Shown in pieces: positions 38,701 through 49,828 of a stretch of DNA of 64,000 nt. The stretch is from the NCBI GenBank assembly GCA_035578905.1, contig JAQJVL010000048.1, positions 588,001 through 652,000 on the forward strand. Reading direction: 5' to 3'. Under the pieces are notes generated by a model, which was given only the letters and a program-made list of their open reading frames with translations, did no database searches and had not been told where the DNA came from. The position numbers were made by a program, and so were the translations under genes. This DNA comes from Stictocephala bisonia. Its lineage: Eukaryota; Arthropoda; Insecta; Hemiptera; Membracidae. Numbering within the stretch: position 1 is the stretch's first letter; every line of letters starts with the position of its first letter.

Positions 38701-39316
38701 TTCCAACTATTTAAGCCTCCTTTGGGCTAGTTTTGGGGAAGACACTTCAGTCTGCCCCTGGCAACCCTACCTGCGATAGTTCTTCCTTAAAAGTAAGGCA
38801 GTTTTTCTTCTAAATACTTAGTGACTGTTCATATTTCCATTGAGAGTTAAATATTTTGTTGAAGTAAATTGTTTAAAGATTAAAGTTAGAGATTTTATTT
38901 TAAAAATATACAGGTTTAAATATTTTATTAAATTAAATTATTCCGGGATAAATATTTCTGTTAAATTTAATCGTGGGGTTTACGAGTAAAAGAGTTTATT
39001 TGATTCATCCAAGTTAGTAAAATGGTTGGATACATTTTGTACTCAATAGATTACTTTAAGATTTGTAAAAAAGTTTGAACACACATAATGAACACTAGTT
39101 TTAACTATGCAACTCTTACAATCACTAAACATTGGTACCGTCACAAATGACGTTATCAGTTAGCGTATTTAACAGTAACGCTTTAGCTAAGTACAACTCG
39201 TTAATAATTATAAGCTAGTTAAAGTTTGTTGTATAATAAATCTATGTGAGTTTGTTCATGATTTAGTATTATAAAGCCTTTTTCATGGCAGATCATAAAT
39301 ATATTTTTGTATATTT
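38701..39316. other. AT-rich stretch, nothing recognised
   Basis: No gene, RNA or repeat recognised. Confidence 0.5.
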
Positions 39317-39321
39317 TGATT

Positions 39322-39400
39322 TTATATATAAATATAAATAAATAAATATATATATATATATATTTATATATAAATATAAATAAATAAATATATATATAAG
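39322..39400. repeat. AT microsatellite, duplicated block
   Basis: The block TTTATATATAAATATAAATA plus flanking AAATA/TA units occurs twice in tandem with a period of about 41 bp. Confidence 0.85.
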
Positions 39401-39506
39401 TAGTCAGGGTATTTAGACATATTATCTAATGTAACTGTTTACATTAATTAATACAAAAAGAAGCACAATATTAAGATAGCTTGTAGAAGCTTATATACAA
39501 TATTTA

Positions 39507-40573
39507 CAGAAGCTACCTTAAGATATTTCAACAAATATTCCTGACTAAATTTTTCAAACCACACATGCTGAAATATATAAAACGCAAGTATTCATTAAAA
39601 GTTAAATATTTAGGAGATTCTTAGACCTTTTGAACACCCGGTATAGCACGTATATCTAAGAAGGGACTTTTAAGGAATACCTTAAAAATCAACTTTTAAT
39701 GAATACCTGCGTTTTATACAGAGTAAGTTTTATGTCCTGGCACACCTGGATATAATTTAAACGGCCCAAGATATCTATGTGAAATGCAAGTGAGTAGTAA
39801 AGAGAAAGTCAACAGTAGATTGTTGCAACCGCTAAGATAAGAACAAGGAAAATTCCAAAGCATGTTGACTCATGTTACGATAAACAGGACAAGACAGTTA
39901 CTGATTTTATTATTATAAATTTGTCATAAAATCTGTTAAAATAAACGTATAGACCTCTAGTTTTCATTATTGGATTTATTTTGTTATTCCCTTTAAAATG
40001 AGGGGTCACATGATAGGGGTTTGTATTTGAAAATGTTTAGTTGCCCCCCTTTACCCCCCTTTAGAAAAGGGGGGCAAAATTTTCAACAACTTGAAAAATT
40101 AAGAAAATATGTTACAATAGGTAGGGTCAAGGTTTCACATAGATATCTCGGGCCGTTTAAATTATATCCAGGTGTGCCAGGACATAAAAAAGGACAAGAC
40201 AGTTACTGATTTTATTATTATAAATTTGTCATAAAATCTGTTAAAATAAACGTATAGACCTATAGTTTGCATTATTGGATTTATTTTTTTATTCCCTTTA
40301 AAATGAGGGGTCACATGGTAGGGGTTTGTATTTGAAAATGTTTAGTTGCCCCCCTTTACCCCCCTTTAGAAAAGGGGGCAACATTTTCAACAACTTGAAA
40401 AATTAAGAAAATATGTTATAATAGGTAGGGTCAAAGTTTCACATAGATATCTCGGGCCGTTTAAATTATATCCAGGTGTGCCAGGACATAAAACTTACTC
40501 TGTATATTCCAGCATGTGTAGTTTGAAAAATTTAATCAGGAATATTTGTAGTAATATCTCAAGGTAGCTTCTA
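39507..40573. mobile_element. Composite foldback element with internal 305-bp duplication
   Basis: The left arm (39507-39577 plus 39717-39786) matches the reverse complement of the right arm (about 40438-40573) over roughly 140 bp, including AGAAGCTACCTT, AAATTTTTCAAAC, TATGTCCTGGCACACCTGG and TAATTTAAACGGCCC. The left arm is interrupted by a 139-bp nested MITE. The interior holds two tandem copies of a segment with a 305-bp offset (from 39886 and 40191), each with TTGCCCCCCTTTACCCCCC and a complementary GGGGGGCAA or GGGGGCAA. No transposase is present. The 62-codon frame at 40021-40209 is incidental. Confidence 0.82.
39578..39716. mobile_element. Nested 139-bp MITE with TA duplication
   Basis: The ends TAAAACGCAAGTATTCATTA and TAAAACGCAGGTATTCATTA (the latter from the complementary strand) form a 26-bp terminal inverted repeat with one mismatch. 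TA flanks it on both sides (39576-39577, 39717-39718). The opposite arm of the host element has the uninterrupted site (AATATACAGAG), showing directly that the segment is an insertion. The interior has no coding capacity. TA duplication points to the Tc1/mariner type. Confidence 0.9.
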
Positions 40574-40612
40574 TAAATATTTTACTAATCAACGCAGACC
40601 AATAAAATCCTA

Positions 40613-41005
40613 GGATTACGTCTTCACTGTAGTTATTGAAGTTTTGGTCATCTTAACTGCCCCTTTCCCCTTTGAGGGGACGTCCTGTGGAGGAAATCTA
40701 AAAAATATTAAATGTAAGCATAGGTTAGAGAAACACATTGCCGCAACCTCAACTGAAAATATACATATTCGTTTGGAAATTTTGGCCTTATTGGAACGTT
40801 GAGAGGATGATATTTCCAAAAAATAGCCCTTTTCAGTCAGGGTTGCGGCAATGTGCACCTCTAACAATGATCTTCAAAATGAGATATAACTTTATATATG
40901 CTTACATTTAAGATTTTTTAGACTTCTTCCACAGGACGTCCCCCCAAAGCGAAAAAGACAGTTAAGATGGACAAAAAGTCAGTAACCACAGTGAGGACGT
41001 AAGTC
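40613..41005. mobile_element. TA-flanked MITE, 393 bp, arms over 100 bp
   Basis: The left arm starts GGATTACGTCTTCACTGT; the right arm, complemented, starts GACTTACGTCCTCACTGT. Shared words continue inward: CATCTTAACTG, GGGGACGTCCTGTGGA, TCTAAAAAAT, TTAAATGTAAGCATA and, near the centre, CACATTGCCGCAACC. TA lies at 40611-40612 and 41006-41007. The arms are diverged by substitutions. The 83-codon minus-strand frame inside is not a convincing gene. Confidence 0.82.
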
Positions 41006-41084
41006 TAGAGTTTCATTGTTCTGTGTTTTTTAAGATTATATAGTGAATTATTAAGGCGATTCCAGACTTTTTTAACACCCGGTA

Positions 41085-41650
41085 TATATGAGTCCAAATG
41101 AATTAAATGTAATAATTACTTGAACGAGTGATTTTTATTATTTAATAGTTTTCTCATCATTCGAGCCATAACCATCACTCCATCAGCAAAAGAAAGTCGT
41201 CCAAATACTTGTATAATTTAAATTGTATTTCAGTAAGTCATTCGAGAATGAGTTAAGAAGCATTAAGGATTTACTGACTCTACATTTACTCTCTACATCA
41301 CCATTGTACCACTCACAAAGTGAGTGGACATAGGGCAGGAATTTTCAACAATACAATATTAGGATTAGAATATATTTTTCTAGTGCAACGTAATGTAGCT
41401 GTGTCTAAACACTGCTAATATCAAACGTAAAAAGCTTCCGGGAAACAAACAAACCAAAACTATTCAAGTATGATAGTAAACTCTATGGCGTAGAAAACAT
41501 TCCACGTGATTAGTTAACTTAGGAGCCAATTGAAAAAAAACTCATTGGTAAAAAAGTATTATGCTTTTTATACTGACTGTTCATTAATGTATATTGGATA
41601 CAGTCAAATCTTCAATTAGAAATAAAAATACTTAACTAACGCGTTCATTG
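41085..41650. other. AT-rich stretch, nothing recognised
   Basis: A mariner-like terminal motif (AACACCCGGTATA, ending near 41085) sits at the left edge. No gene or repeat is seen further on. Confidence 0.4.
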
Positions 41651-41654
41651 AAGT

Positions 41655-42170
41655 AAATTAAGTTAGCTGGAGAGCCAGGTACAACAATGAGAGGTAACAA
41701 TGACAAGGGACTATTTGAGTACCGATGGTGACAAGTGACCTGTGATAAAAGGGATTCAGTATGTGTTGTGGCTGTAACGGGGAGATACTAATTGAGTAGT
41801 TCGATACTGACTCAACTTAAAACTACAAACTGATAGTTTAATTAGAACTACAGATACAAAATCAAATAGTGTAGTGAGTTCACAGGAGGAGAGTTAGGTT
41901 AGCATGAAAGCCAGATATAACAATGAGATATAACAATGACAAAGGACTGTTTGGTTACCGATGGTCAATAGTTTATCATTGTAAAAGGGATTCAGTATGT
42001 GTAGTGACCGTGACTAGAGATATGCTGATCGAGTAGTTTGATATACTGACTCAACTTAAAACTACAAACCATAAGTTTAATTAGAACTATAAATACATCA
42101 TCACTTAGTAGAGTTAAATTAGCATGAAAGGTGGATATAACAATGGGAGATAATAATAACAAAATACTGT
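41655..42170. repeat. 236-bp dispersed tandem repeat, locus 1
   Basis: Two full units and a partial third. GGGATTCAGTATGTGT recurs at 41751 and 41987 (236 bp). Other landmarks are TAACAATGACAA, TATACTGACTCAACTTAAAA and GTTTAATTAGAACTA. The same family is present at 55045-55770. Confidence 0.88.
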
Positions 42171-44135
42171 ATTACTTTCAAAACAAAACAAGAACCGTTT
42201 TACCATAAAATAGCCAATAAAATAATACACACATTCAATATGAAAACAATATAAATAAAGCAAACTATAACAACTTCATAAATAATATTACAAAAATATA
42301 ACAATGAAACTCTGTCGTAATGAGTTTGCGCACGTCACACGTGGATTTTACACCCAATTGTTAGCGCCACGCTCCCCTATAAACCAACCGTCATTCCTCC
42401 CTCAGGACATTAGTACTCCACAAGGGCTTAAAATAACAACCATGAGGGAAGGTTGATTCTACAATTAACATTATTTATAATTTTGAGTAACCTTGAGTTT
42501 CTGTTATGTTAAATGAATTTGAAATATAATTAATTTTAAATATATGACAAAGCAGACTTATATTTGAAACACTTCGTAATTAAACATTTAATGTATTACT
42601 AGAGCCAGATTGTTATTTTATCCGGGAAAGTACGCTATGTATTTTTTATAGGAATTGGAATGTTTATTATTTCTTGGGTATGTTCATCAGCATGTTCATG
42701 TAAATCCACTTTAAAAAAATGTTATTCCCTATTACATGTCATAATCTTAAAACCACTGCCAGTTTTCATATTTAAAATGAAATACTACAGAGAGACTACA
42801 GTTTTTAAGCACTCTGTAGTCTCTCAAGTAGAATGTGAAGACGCTGAACACGTTCTTCACATGTGTTGCCAATATGACACAACAAATGTGAACATTGAAG
42901 GTAGCCCAGTGGTTTTTTGACTTACAGCTTTAAGGAACTCAGTTAGTAATTCAATTACTGTTGTACCTACTCCAAAATACCTTTTCTCGAAATCCGACTA
43001 TCATTTTGAAATTTTTTATAGTTAAAAAAAATATTGTTGACTACCCAAAACCTCTAGTATTAATGTGTGTACCAAAATTTGAACAATATAATGTTAGTGG
43101 TTCTTAAAATAAATTTTTTACTATAAATAGAAAAAAGTAACGGCATAATGAAGACAGAGCACTTTAGGATAATCTTTAGTTGATTTTGACCCAAGGAAAT
43201 ATATTATAACATTTTGGAATGTAATTTAGTTACATTCTGTATATTCAGACCTATACATGTCATCAAAACAATATAACATCGGACTCGCGTGAATTGTGGG
43301 TTTATGTCACAACTAAGGGTTTTATTAAATTATATATATTTTTTTATTTCCAAGAATATCGAGAAGGTACCCATAATATTTTAATGTTGGTTATATTTAT
43401 ATTCTAAACACGTTAGGCTAAATTTTAAAATCCTGCAACAATAACAATTTGCATTGTTCGATAATTAATTCATTGTTAATCATTCATAAAATATTACTAG
43501 TTTATTGGATAGTGCCTAAGACGTACCGAAAATTGAGATAAAATCTTTGTGGCAGACAAACTAAACAATCCATTAATAATAAAGACCATTCTGCTCAAAC
43601 TCTCTTGTGGTTTGTTACTCGGAAACACGATTCCATCACTAACTAAAAACACTTTCTATTCTATCCATCTAGAGGTTTCTCCACCTTCGACTGTAAAAAG
43701 CAAGTGCTTGTTTCAAATACTTCTTGATATGAAATAACTCTATGAGATAAAGACCGTAAAATTGTTAATTTAAAAAATTGAATCATATTGAAAAGGAACA
43801 AATGAAATAAGTAAATAAAACACCTTATACTAGAAAAAGCTTAATAAAGTATACAGCTAATCTGTTATGAACGTTAAATTTGTTAACTATGAAAAGGAAG
43901 GTTTATTACAAGGGAAATTGCAACATCTTAAAAGATTATGAACAAATAGTAACAAAAGAATATGAACTGTGTGACGTAATTTAAATTTATTGAAAGTGTT
44001 GGAAAAGTGAGATAGGAAGATAGGTTACATGTCCACAGAAAGTTATGGTTTAAATTTATACGTTTCCATAAAAGTGAGAACAATATCTCAAAGAATAAAA
44101 AAATGACTGTTTACAGGAAAACAAATTTAATAGTA
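42171..44135. other. AT-rich stretch; one 12-bp hairpin
   Basis: GAGAGACTACAG (42790-42801) is complementary to CTGTAGTCTCTC (42814-42825) with a 12-nt loop. Short frames at 42660-42920 and 43549-43737 have no motif. Nothing else recognised. Confidence 0.45.
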
Positions 44136-44173
44136 ACTGTACTGGCTGACGCGTTTCAAACATGTTGAGTTTC

Positions 44174-44335
44174 TCAGCCATGTCGAGAGAAGTTTCCTAA
44201 TCGGGATGATTCATTCCGAAATGCTAGCATAGAATACGCTCTCGCCATTCGTATCTTCTCTTTTCTATAGGCTCCTTTCCCCTCTTTAAACCGTGGATTT
44301 CTATCGGAGAATGTTGCCTTGTTTGGCGGTGTCAT
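44174..44335 (-). CDS. Unassigned 53-residue ORF in a GC-rich island
   Basis: An ATG frame on the minus strand (44335 to the stop at 44174) in a patch noticeably richer in GC than its neighbours. The product is basic and hydrophilic (starts MTPPNKATFSDRNPRF, ends RNESSRLGNFSRHG) with no motif I recognise. An in-frame stop lies just upstream of the ATG. The frame is followed by CTGAGAAACTCAACATGTT and GAAACGCG, and preceded by AACGAATCATG; such phrases are typical of ends of dispersed elements. This may be part of an unknown repeat and not a host gene. Confidence 0.2.
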   Translation of the reverse strand: MTPPNKATFSDRNPRFKEGKGAYRKEKIRMARAYSMLAFRNESSRLGNFSRHG

Positions 44336-44399
44336 GATTCGTTACGAAACGCGCGAGTCTCAACTGCATAGAAGTTTTTTCCCGAAAATATTCTTGTTT

Positions 44400-45778
44400 T
44401 CACGAATTGTGTGAGTGATTGTGGCTTTGGGGTTCATGTCATGGTTGGCAACCCTCAAATAGGATAATTCGAACTTGTCTCACAGGTGAATTTTATAAAT
44501 TTATATCCCGTTTAGATTGTGAAGAGTGCCAAAATTAAAGGTACAACTCATCTTGATTTCCAAAAATATTGTTTTCAACATTTTCAAAAAGGAAAAACTT
44601 TAATGCTCTCATCTTTCTACACGAGTCAAAAAAGAGATCGTTTCTTCAAATAAGTAGTCAACCTAATCAATAGGTTTATTTTCTATTTTTGTTTTAAGAA
44701 ACTGAGGATTGGCACATGATTTACATTTTATATTTTTTTATTGTTGATATATATATATATATATATTTAATATATATATATATATATATATGTAAAATCA
44801 TTTTGACAATAGTTTAGTCATCAAATTAATTTTATGCCATTAAGTAATTTTAAATGAGGTATATTTTTATATGAATTGACCTCAAGACATTAAATTTTTA
44901 CGAGACTCATTCAATAAAGAAAAATAAATAAATACTAAGAAGCTGTTCTTTCAATTCAATAAAAAAGCCACTGTCTTGAATACCGTTAAACAGGTAATGG
45001 TACACATATAAATTCATTATTTATTATTATTCATATTTTCTTAAATGTAGGCCGTTACAGAGGTAGTAATAATGATCAACATTTAAAACTCACTTTTTGG
45101 ACGTAAACAGTTTATTTAAGTCTTTTTGCTAATTAAATATATAAATAATGTTGTTAGGTTTTGTGATTTGTGGTTACTAGTTACATTTCTAATGGTCAAG
45201 TGCAGTAGATATTTTTCAAGTTGATATGGGCATTGCGGAAAACGATCATATTCAACAGTTAACCATTTTAATTGACGAAATAGATACTTTTTTGTAGTAG
45301 TATTAAGCTAATTAATTATATTCCAAACATATGGTATTAATTAATTAAAAATTTTAATGATAATTTACTACCATTAAATCTACTAACTATTCAAGCATGC
45401 ATTTATTTATAAATACAATTAATCGCTGTATGTTAAAAATTACATTATATACAACAGTTCAACGGAATTAGTGAATGAACTTGTGTGGTGTAAAAAGATA
45501 GTAATTGGATGGAACAACAAACCAAACTGAAATTACATCCAATTAATAGTATTTGTACAAGTGAGGTGATTAGTTACTCTCACTGACGTTAAAATATATA
45601 TATATATATATATATTAATTTAGTTTGGATGCATTAACTTTGTTTTAAAATAACTTAAATAAGATGTTATTCAATTTAATACACAATATGGAGTGTATGC
45701 TAGTTCAATGGAGATATAGAATTAACAAAATGGAAATAAATATGGAAATATTAGATCTTAGGCGGCCGGTGTCATAAC
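44400..45778. other. AT-rich stretch with AT microsatellites
   Basis: (AT)n tracts lie at 44747-44791 (interrupted by TTAATA) and 45594-45614. No genes are seen. Confidence 0.55.
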
Positions 45779-45780
45779 TA

Positions 45781-46430
45781 GAATCTACATTTCTGGTGAC
45801 AACCGCGTCAAGGTACTATCTACAATATAACCAGACATTCCGTCCATACCGCGATATGGCACTCTCAGTGGTTTCTCTGAGACTGAGATCGGCAAATGAC
45901 CTTAAAGCTTTTATAGCCGGTGGTGGGGTGAGAACTGGTTTGGCAAGTATGCTGGAGGCACTACCAAGTGACCTATGGTCATTGGCCAAAGAAAATCAAT
46001 ATGGCTGACTCTTCCCTTTTATTTCAATTTACTTAAAATGGGTTCTCATGTCTTTGGAAGCCGTATACTATCACCCCTATTAAAAGTATTTCTTCTTTTA
46101 TATAGCTTCGCTTACGATTCTCGGGTAGTAATTTGGGAAGTTGGCAAGGACTATAGTTTTGTCAAATACTATTGAAATAAAATGGAGGAGTCAGCCATAT
46201 TGATTTTCTTCGGCTAATGACCGTCGGTCATGTGGGTCGTGCCTCCGCCCCCTCTCCAGCATACCTGCCAAACCAGTCCTCATCCCATCACCTGTTATAA
46301 AAGCTGGAAGGCCATTCTCCGATCTCAGTCTCAGAGAAACCACTGAGAGTGCCACATCGCAGTATGGACGGAATGTCTGTTTATATTGTAGATAGTACCT
46401 TGACGCGGTTGTCACCAGAAATGTAGATTC
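45781..46430. mobile_element. TA-flanked foldback element, 650 bp
   Basis: Both ends read GAATCTACATTTCTGGTGAC inward. Homology between arms continues for about 230 bp (CGCGTCAAGGTACTATCTAC, CAGACATTCCGTCCATA, CTCAGTGGTTTCTCTGAGAC, GAAAATCAATATGGCTGACT). TA lies outside each end (45779-45780, 46431-46432). Each arm contains a matching open frame reading inward (plus 45796-46008, minus 46191-46415; shared YYLQYNQTFRPY-like segment). The frames are paired only because the arms are inverted copies, begin at GTG and have no known domain, so I do not call them genes. The centre (46010-46190) is non-coding. Confidence 0.85.
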
Positions 46431-46432
46431 TA

Positions 46433-47380
46433 TTTATAAATATGGAAATGCATATTTTGAAATATAAACTGTACAATATTTACTGCAAAAATAAAGGGTT
46501 ATAGTAAATGCAATAAATAGTAGTGGAAAAATAACGAAATATTCCTCCGATTTGCTTAGTAAAACAATATTTTGGAGGAACGGAAGTAAAATGATTAGTA
46601 TGGAATCGTTAGATCTTGAACTGTTTGAATTTATGGGCTATTAGGTTCCTTATTAGCTTACGTATCAGCACTTTGCTCCCCACTTTACATTGTGTGACTC
46701 AGCAGGAAGTTGAGAGGGAGGCTCTTCAGTGTAATCCTTATTTATATTACATTCATTTGATTGTGATTGCTATTTAATGGTAGCCATCGCTAGAGTAAAT
46801 GGAACTAGATTATGTATTCCGAATCAGTCTCTCGGCTTTCTTCGTGCTTAATAAAGTAATACGGCATAAATAATTACAAAATAAATTTTATCCAAAAATA
46901 AATAAATAACTGCAATATTTAAATGAAAAATGTTACAGCAAATAAAGGAGGTAAAACGTTTCTTTTGTATTGCTTTTTAAGTAGGTGCATATTATTAAAC
47001 GATTAAAATGGTATAAATAAATGCTATAGTTTGTGAACTGTAAGTTGTATATTATTTGTACTTTTTCCTAAAACTTTCTGTAGTTATGGATGTATATTCT
47101 AACAGGAAAATATAAAATGAACATAAATTATATTTATATGTATACATTTGGCCAATGACTTATGGTAGAGGTAATTATTGTGGGTAAAAAAAACCAGTCG
47201 AATTCTCAAGAGTCCAAAACAGCCCACGGGCTCAAACATGCCACACTGGAGAAATGAGATAAACCAGCTGATTGTGAATCTAGCTATGAGGTCTGGAATT
47301 ATATGTTGCTTTCAGAATCTTTAGCTCGCCAAACTACGGTGACCATGAAACAATCTGTGACAAGTCCATGGGTCAATACT
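46433..47380. other. AT-rich stretch, nothing recognised
   Basis: No gene, RNA or repeat recognised. Confidence 0.5.
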
Positions 47381-47384
47381 AATG

Positions 47385-47460
47385 TGCATTTATAGGTGCG
47401 TGAGTGGGTCAAAATGTGTACGGGTGGATCATTACTTCTGTACGTGTATTAATGGGTAAT
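47385..47460 (+). repeat. Diverged GT-rich minisatellite fragment
   Basis: GGTGCGTGAGTGGGTCA and GTACGGGTGGATCATTAC followed by GTACGTGTATTAATGGG are degenerate units of the minisatellite best preserved at 59130-59205. Confidence 0.5.
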
Positions 47461-47669
47461 TAGGCTATCGCCACCGCTTCTATAATTATGAGTGTGGGTA
47501 GTCGTGTTTTATCACGAAATTAAATAATTATAAGATAGTACAAATATATTAAAAACATTTGTTCAATACAATACAGTTAAACTTTTGTATGAACAGTTTT
47601 CATCATACATTAAAATATTATCTGCTATTGAATATTAACATTTAAAAAACGAAGAAAACTCGTTGAAAA

Positions 47670-47940
47670 AGTTGGTACGTAGTCACGTTTTAGTAAAGTC
47701 ATTGTCCTATCAGCAAGGGTATGACGACAACTAAAGGGGTAGCAACTTTCAATAACTACATAATTAGGAGAACGAAATGGTTGTCTTCAGGTTCAAAGAG
47801 TTGGTATGTTAGTCACGTTTTAGTAAAGTAGTCGATGAAGTCATTGTCCTATCAGCAAGGGTATGACGACAACTTAAGGGGTAACAACTTTCAATAACTA
47901 CATAATTAGGAGAATGAAATGGTTGTCTTCAGGTTCAATA
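47670..47940. repeat. Two-copy tandem duplication, about 131-142 bp
   Basis: AGTCACGTTTTAGTAAAGT begins at 47681 and 47812. ATTGTCCTATCAGCAAGGGT begins at 47701 and 47843. The second copy has 11 more bases (around AGTCGATGAAG). The copies differ at only a few positions. Confidence 0.92.
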
Positions 47941-49332
47941 CCATTATTAATAATGGCTTATCGCCCTCCTCTACTCTTACAGAGAGTGGTTATATGTACA
48001 TTTCAATTCTCACTAATGTTAAGATACCAGAGTGAGTTCTGTAAGAGCTTTTTTTTGAATCTGCTCTCTTTTAAAGTAATAAGTTAAAAATAAGTAGATC
48101 AGTTCAAATTGAAAGGTTACATTTTTTATAGAATATGCATCAATAGTATAGTATTTATGAGAATTACTTGTAATTAAATATATGTAATTTATTTACTCTA
48201 GGTTTGAATTTAATTGTATATTTAAGAATATTATACTTATATTAAATTGGTACGTAATAAAAAAGTAGATTATATTTTGAGCAAACAGTCTACATTTTCA
48301 TTGTAACAGAAGTGTGAATTTTTATTAAATAATAATATAATTAAAAATGGTACAATACCATTATATACATACCTTTACTATATAGAATTACAATTAAATG
48401 TAATGGTATTGTAATCTTCAAACATGACCATTGAGATTAATACAAAATGTACAAAAAATTACTATATTTAAATTTTTTATATATACACTTACAATTAATT
48501 GAATTACATATTCAATTATAAATAATCAGAAATTAAGAAAATAAAAGGCAATTTTATTGAGAAAATTCAAAATAGGTTAATTTTGTTTTGTAATCCCCAA
48601 TTACAGATTATTCTTATAAAACATATACACAGTAACATATTAACAGCTAGATTGTTAGTATTATGTTATGCAAAGAGTTATTATACATTCATGAAACCAA
48701 CAATTTTATAACATATAATAAACAGAAAATACACAAAAAAAGTATTTGGAACATTATTGTTTAGCATAACTCATTTGTTTCTTTTTTCAGATTGTTTAAA
48801 AATCATTAAGCTCTTATACTGATAAGCTCAATAGACTTTTAGATCATGAGATGATGTGACGTTTTCATTAGCAGGATGCATAAATAGCTTATAATATATT
48901 TAATTCACCGTTTAATGCGTTAAATATCTGAATATAAGTTAGTAAAAAAAAAAAAAAAAAGCTAGTGAAACTTAAACCATGGATAACTGATGAAAGTTGT
49001 AGAGAATAAAAGAAAGAATCTCATTACTTAAGAAAATTAAGAACCAGCCAAGAAATATCCTATAAAACAACATTTTCATATTTTTATAAATAAACTACTC
49101 ACAGCCATTCGTCAAACAATCTATATATATATATAAAACGTTGTTTGAAAAATACCATAAACTTTTAAAGCAAACATGAACACTTTTAATACAGGTAACT
49201 GGTCAGAAACTAAATAATAATAATAATTTGTGAACTAAGCTTGAAATTAATTGAAAATACAAAAGAATCAGTGAGTTAATTTAATATTTTTTTCTGACAG
49301 TAGCTGATAAATTAATACAGAACGGTATAATA
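47941..49332. other. AT-rich stretch with a 17-nt poly(A)
   Basis: A run of 17 A lies at 48944-48960; no element body can be identified on its 5' side. No gene is seen. Confidence 0.45.
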
Positions 49333-49436
49333 TTTATAGAACGTTGAGATTATTCTCCGTCATCCACTCTAATGGAACTGTATGTCAATGATTGCTTCAA
49401 GAAAATGAAGACAATTATATGACATCAACACAGTTC

Positions 49437-49509
49437 GCTGTAGTGTAATGGTGAGTAAGAAAACTCTCACCTATTTACACCTGATGAGACGAAACAACGT
49501 CGAAACAGC
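49437..49509 (+). ncRNA. Type III hammerhead ribozyme motif
   Basis: All conserved parts occur in order. Stem III 5' strand GCTGT (49437-49441) is followed by A17 (49442), giving a GUA cleavage triplet. Stem I is GTGTAA/TTACAC (49443-49448 with 49475-49480), continued after a small internal loop by GGTGAG/CTCACC (49450-49455 with 49466-49471). The core CTGATGA is at 49481-49487. Stem II is GACG/CGTC (49488-49491 with 49498-49501) with a 6-nt loop. The core GAAA is at 49502-49505, and its last A plus CAGC (to 49509) pairs with stem III, 5 bp in all. The predicted cut is after 49442. Hammerheads are known from animal satellites and Penelope-like elements. Activity is inferred from the consensus only. 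Confidence 0.85.
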
Positions 49510-49773
49510 ACACATGGAGACCATCTGGTCCACGTACCAATATCCTTTCGGTGGGGCCAACGCATAGCGACCAACTGTTGTCAGAAGGTGCCTTAGCAAG
49601 CACTATTTGGAGCGCTATTACTTTTGTTAACGCAGAGTAACCCGTAAACTGTTGTCAGGCGGAAAACTGCAATCATGTGTAATAATTCATGTCTTAGCGA
49701 CCAATGGTTGAGGTTCGCCCTCACATGGTAGCGAGTAACATACTCGTGAGTCCAAAAACCAGTGTTTCGTCTC

Positions 49774-49828
49774 ATCAAGTGTAAATAAGTGAGAGTTTTC
49801 TTACTCACCATTACACTACAGCGAACTG
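49774..49828 (-). ncRNA. Broken hammerhead copy in the right arm
   Basis: On the minus strand the same GCTGTA and stem I are present, but the core reads TTGATGA in place of CTGATGA. Homology to the left arm stops just after GACGAAAC, so the stem II partner strand, the second core segment and the stem III partner are missing. Loss of the invariant C3 alone should abolish cleavage. Confidence 0.75.

Noticed and set aside
40616..40867. 83-codon minus-strand ORF
   Set aside because: It lies within the arm and centre of a MITE and has no domain; not retained as a gene.
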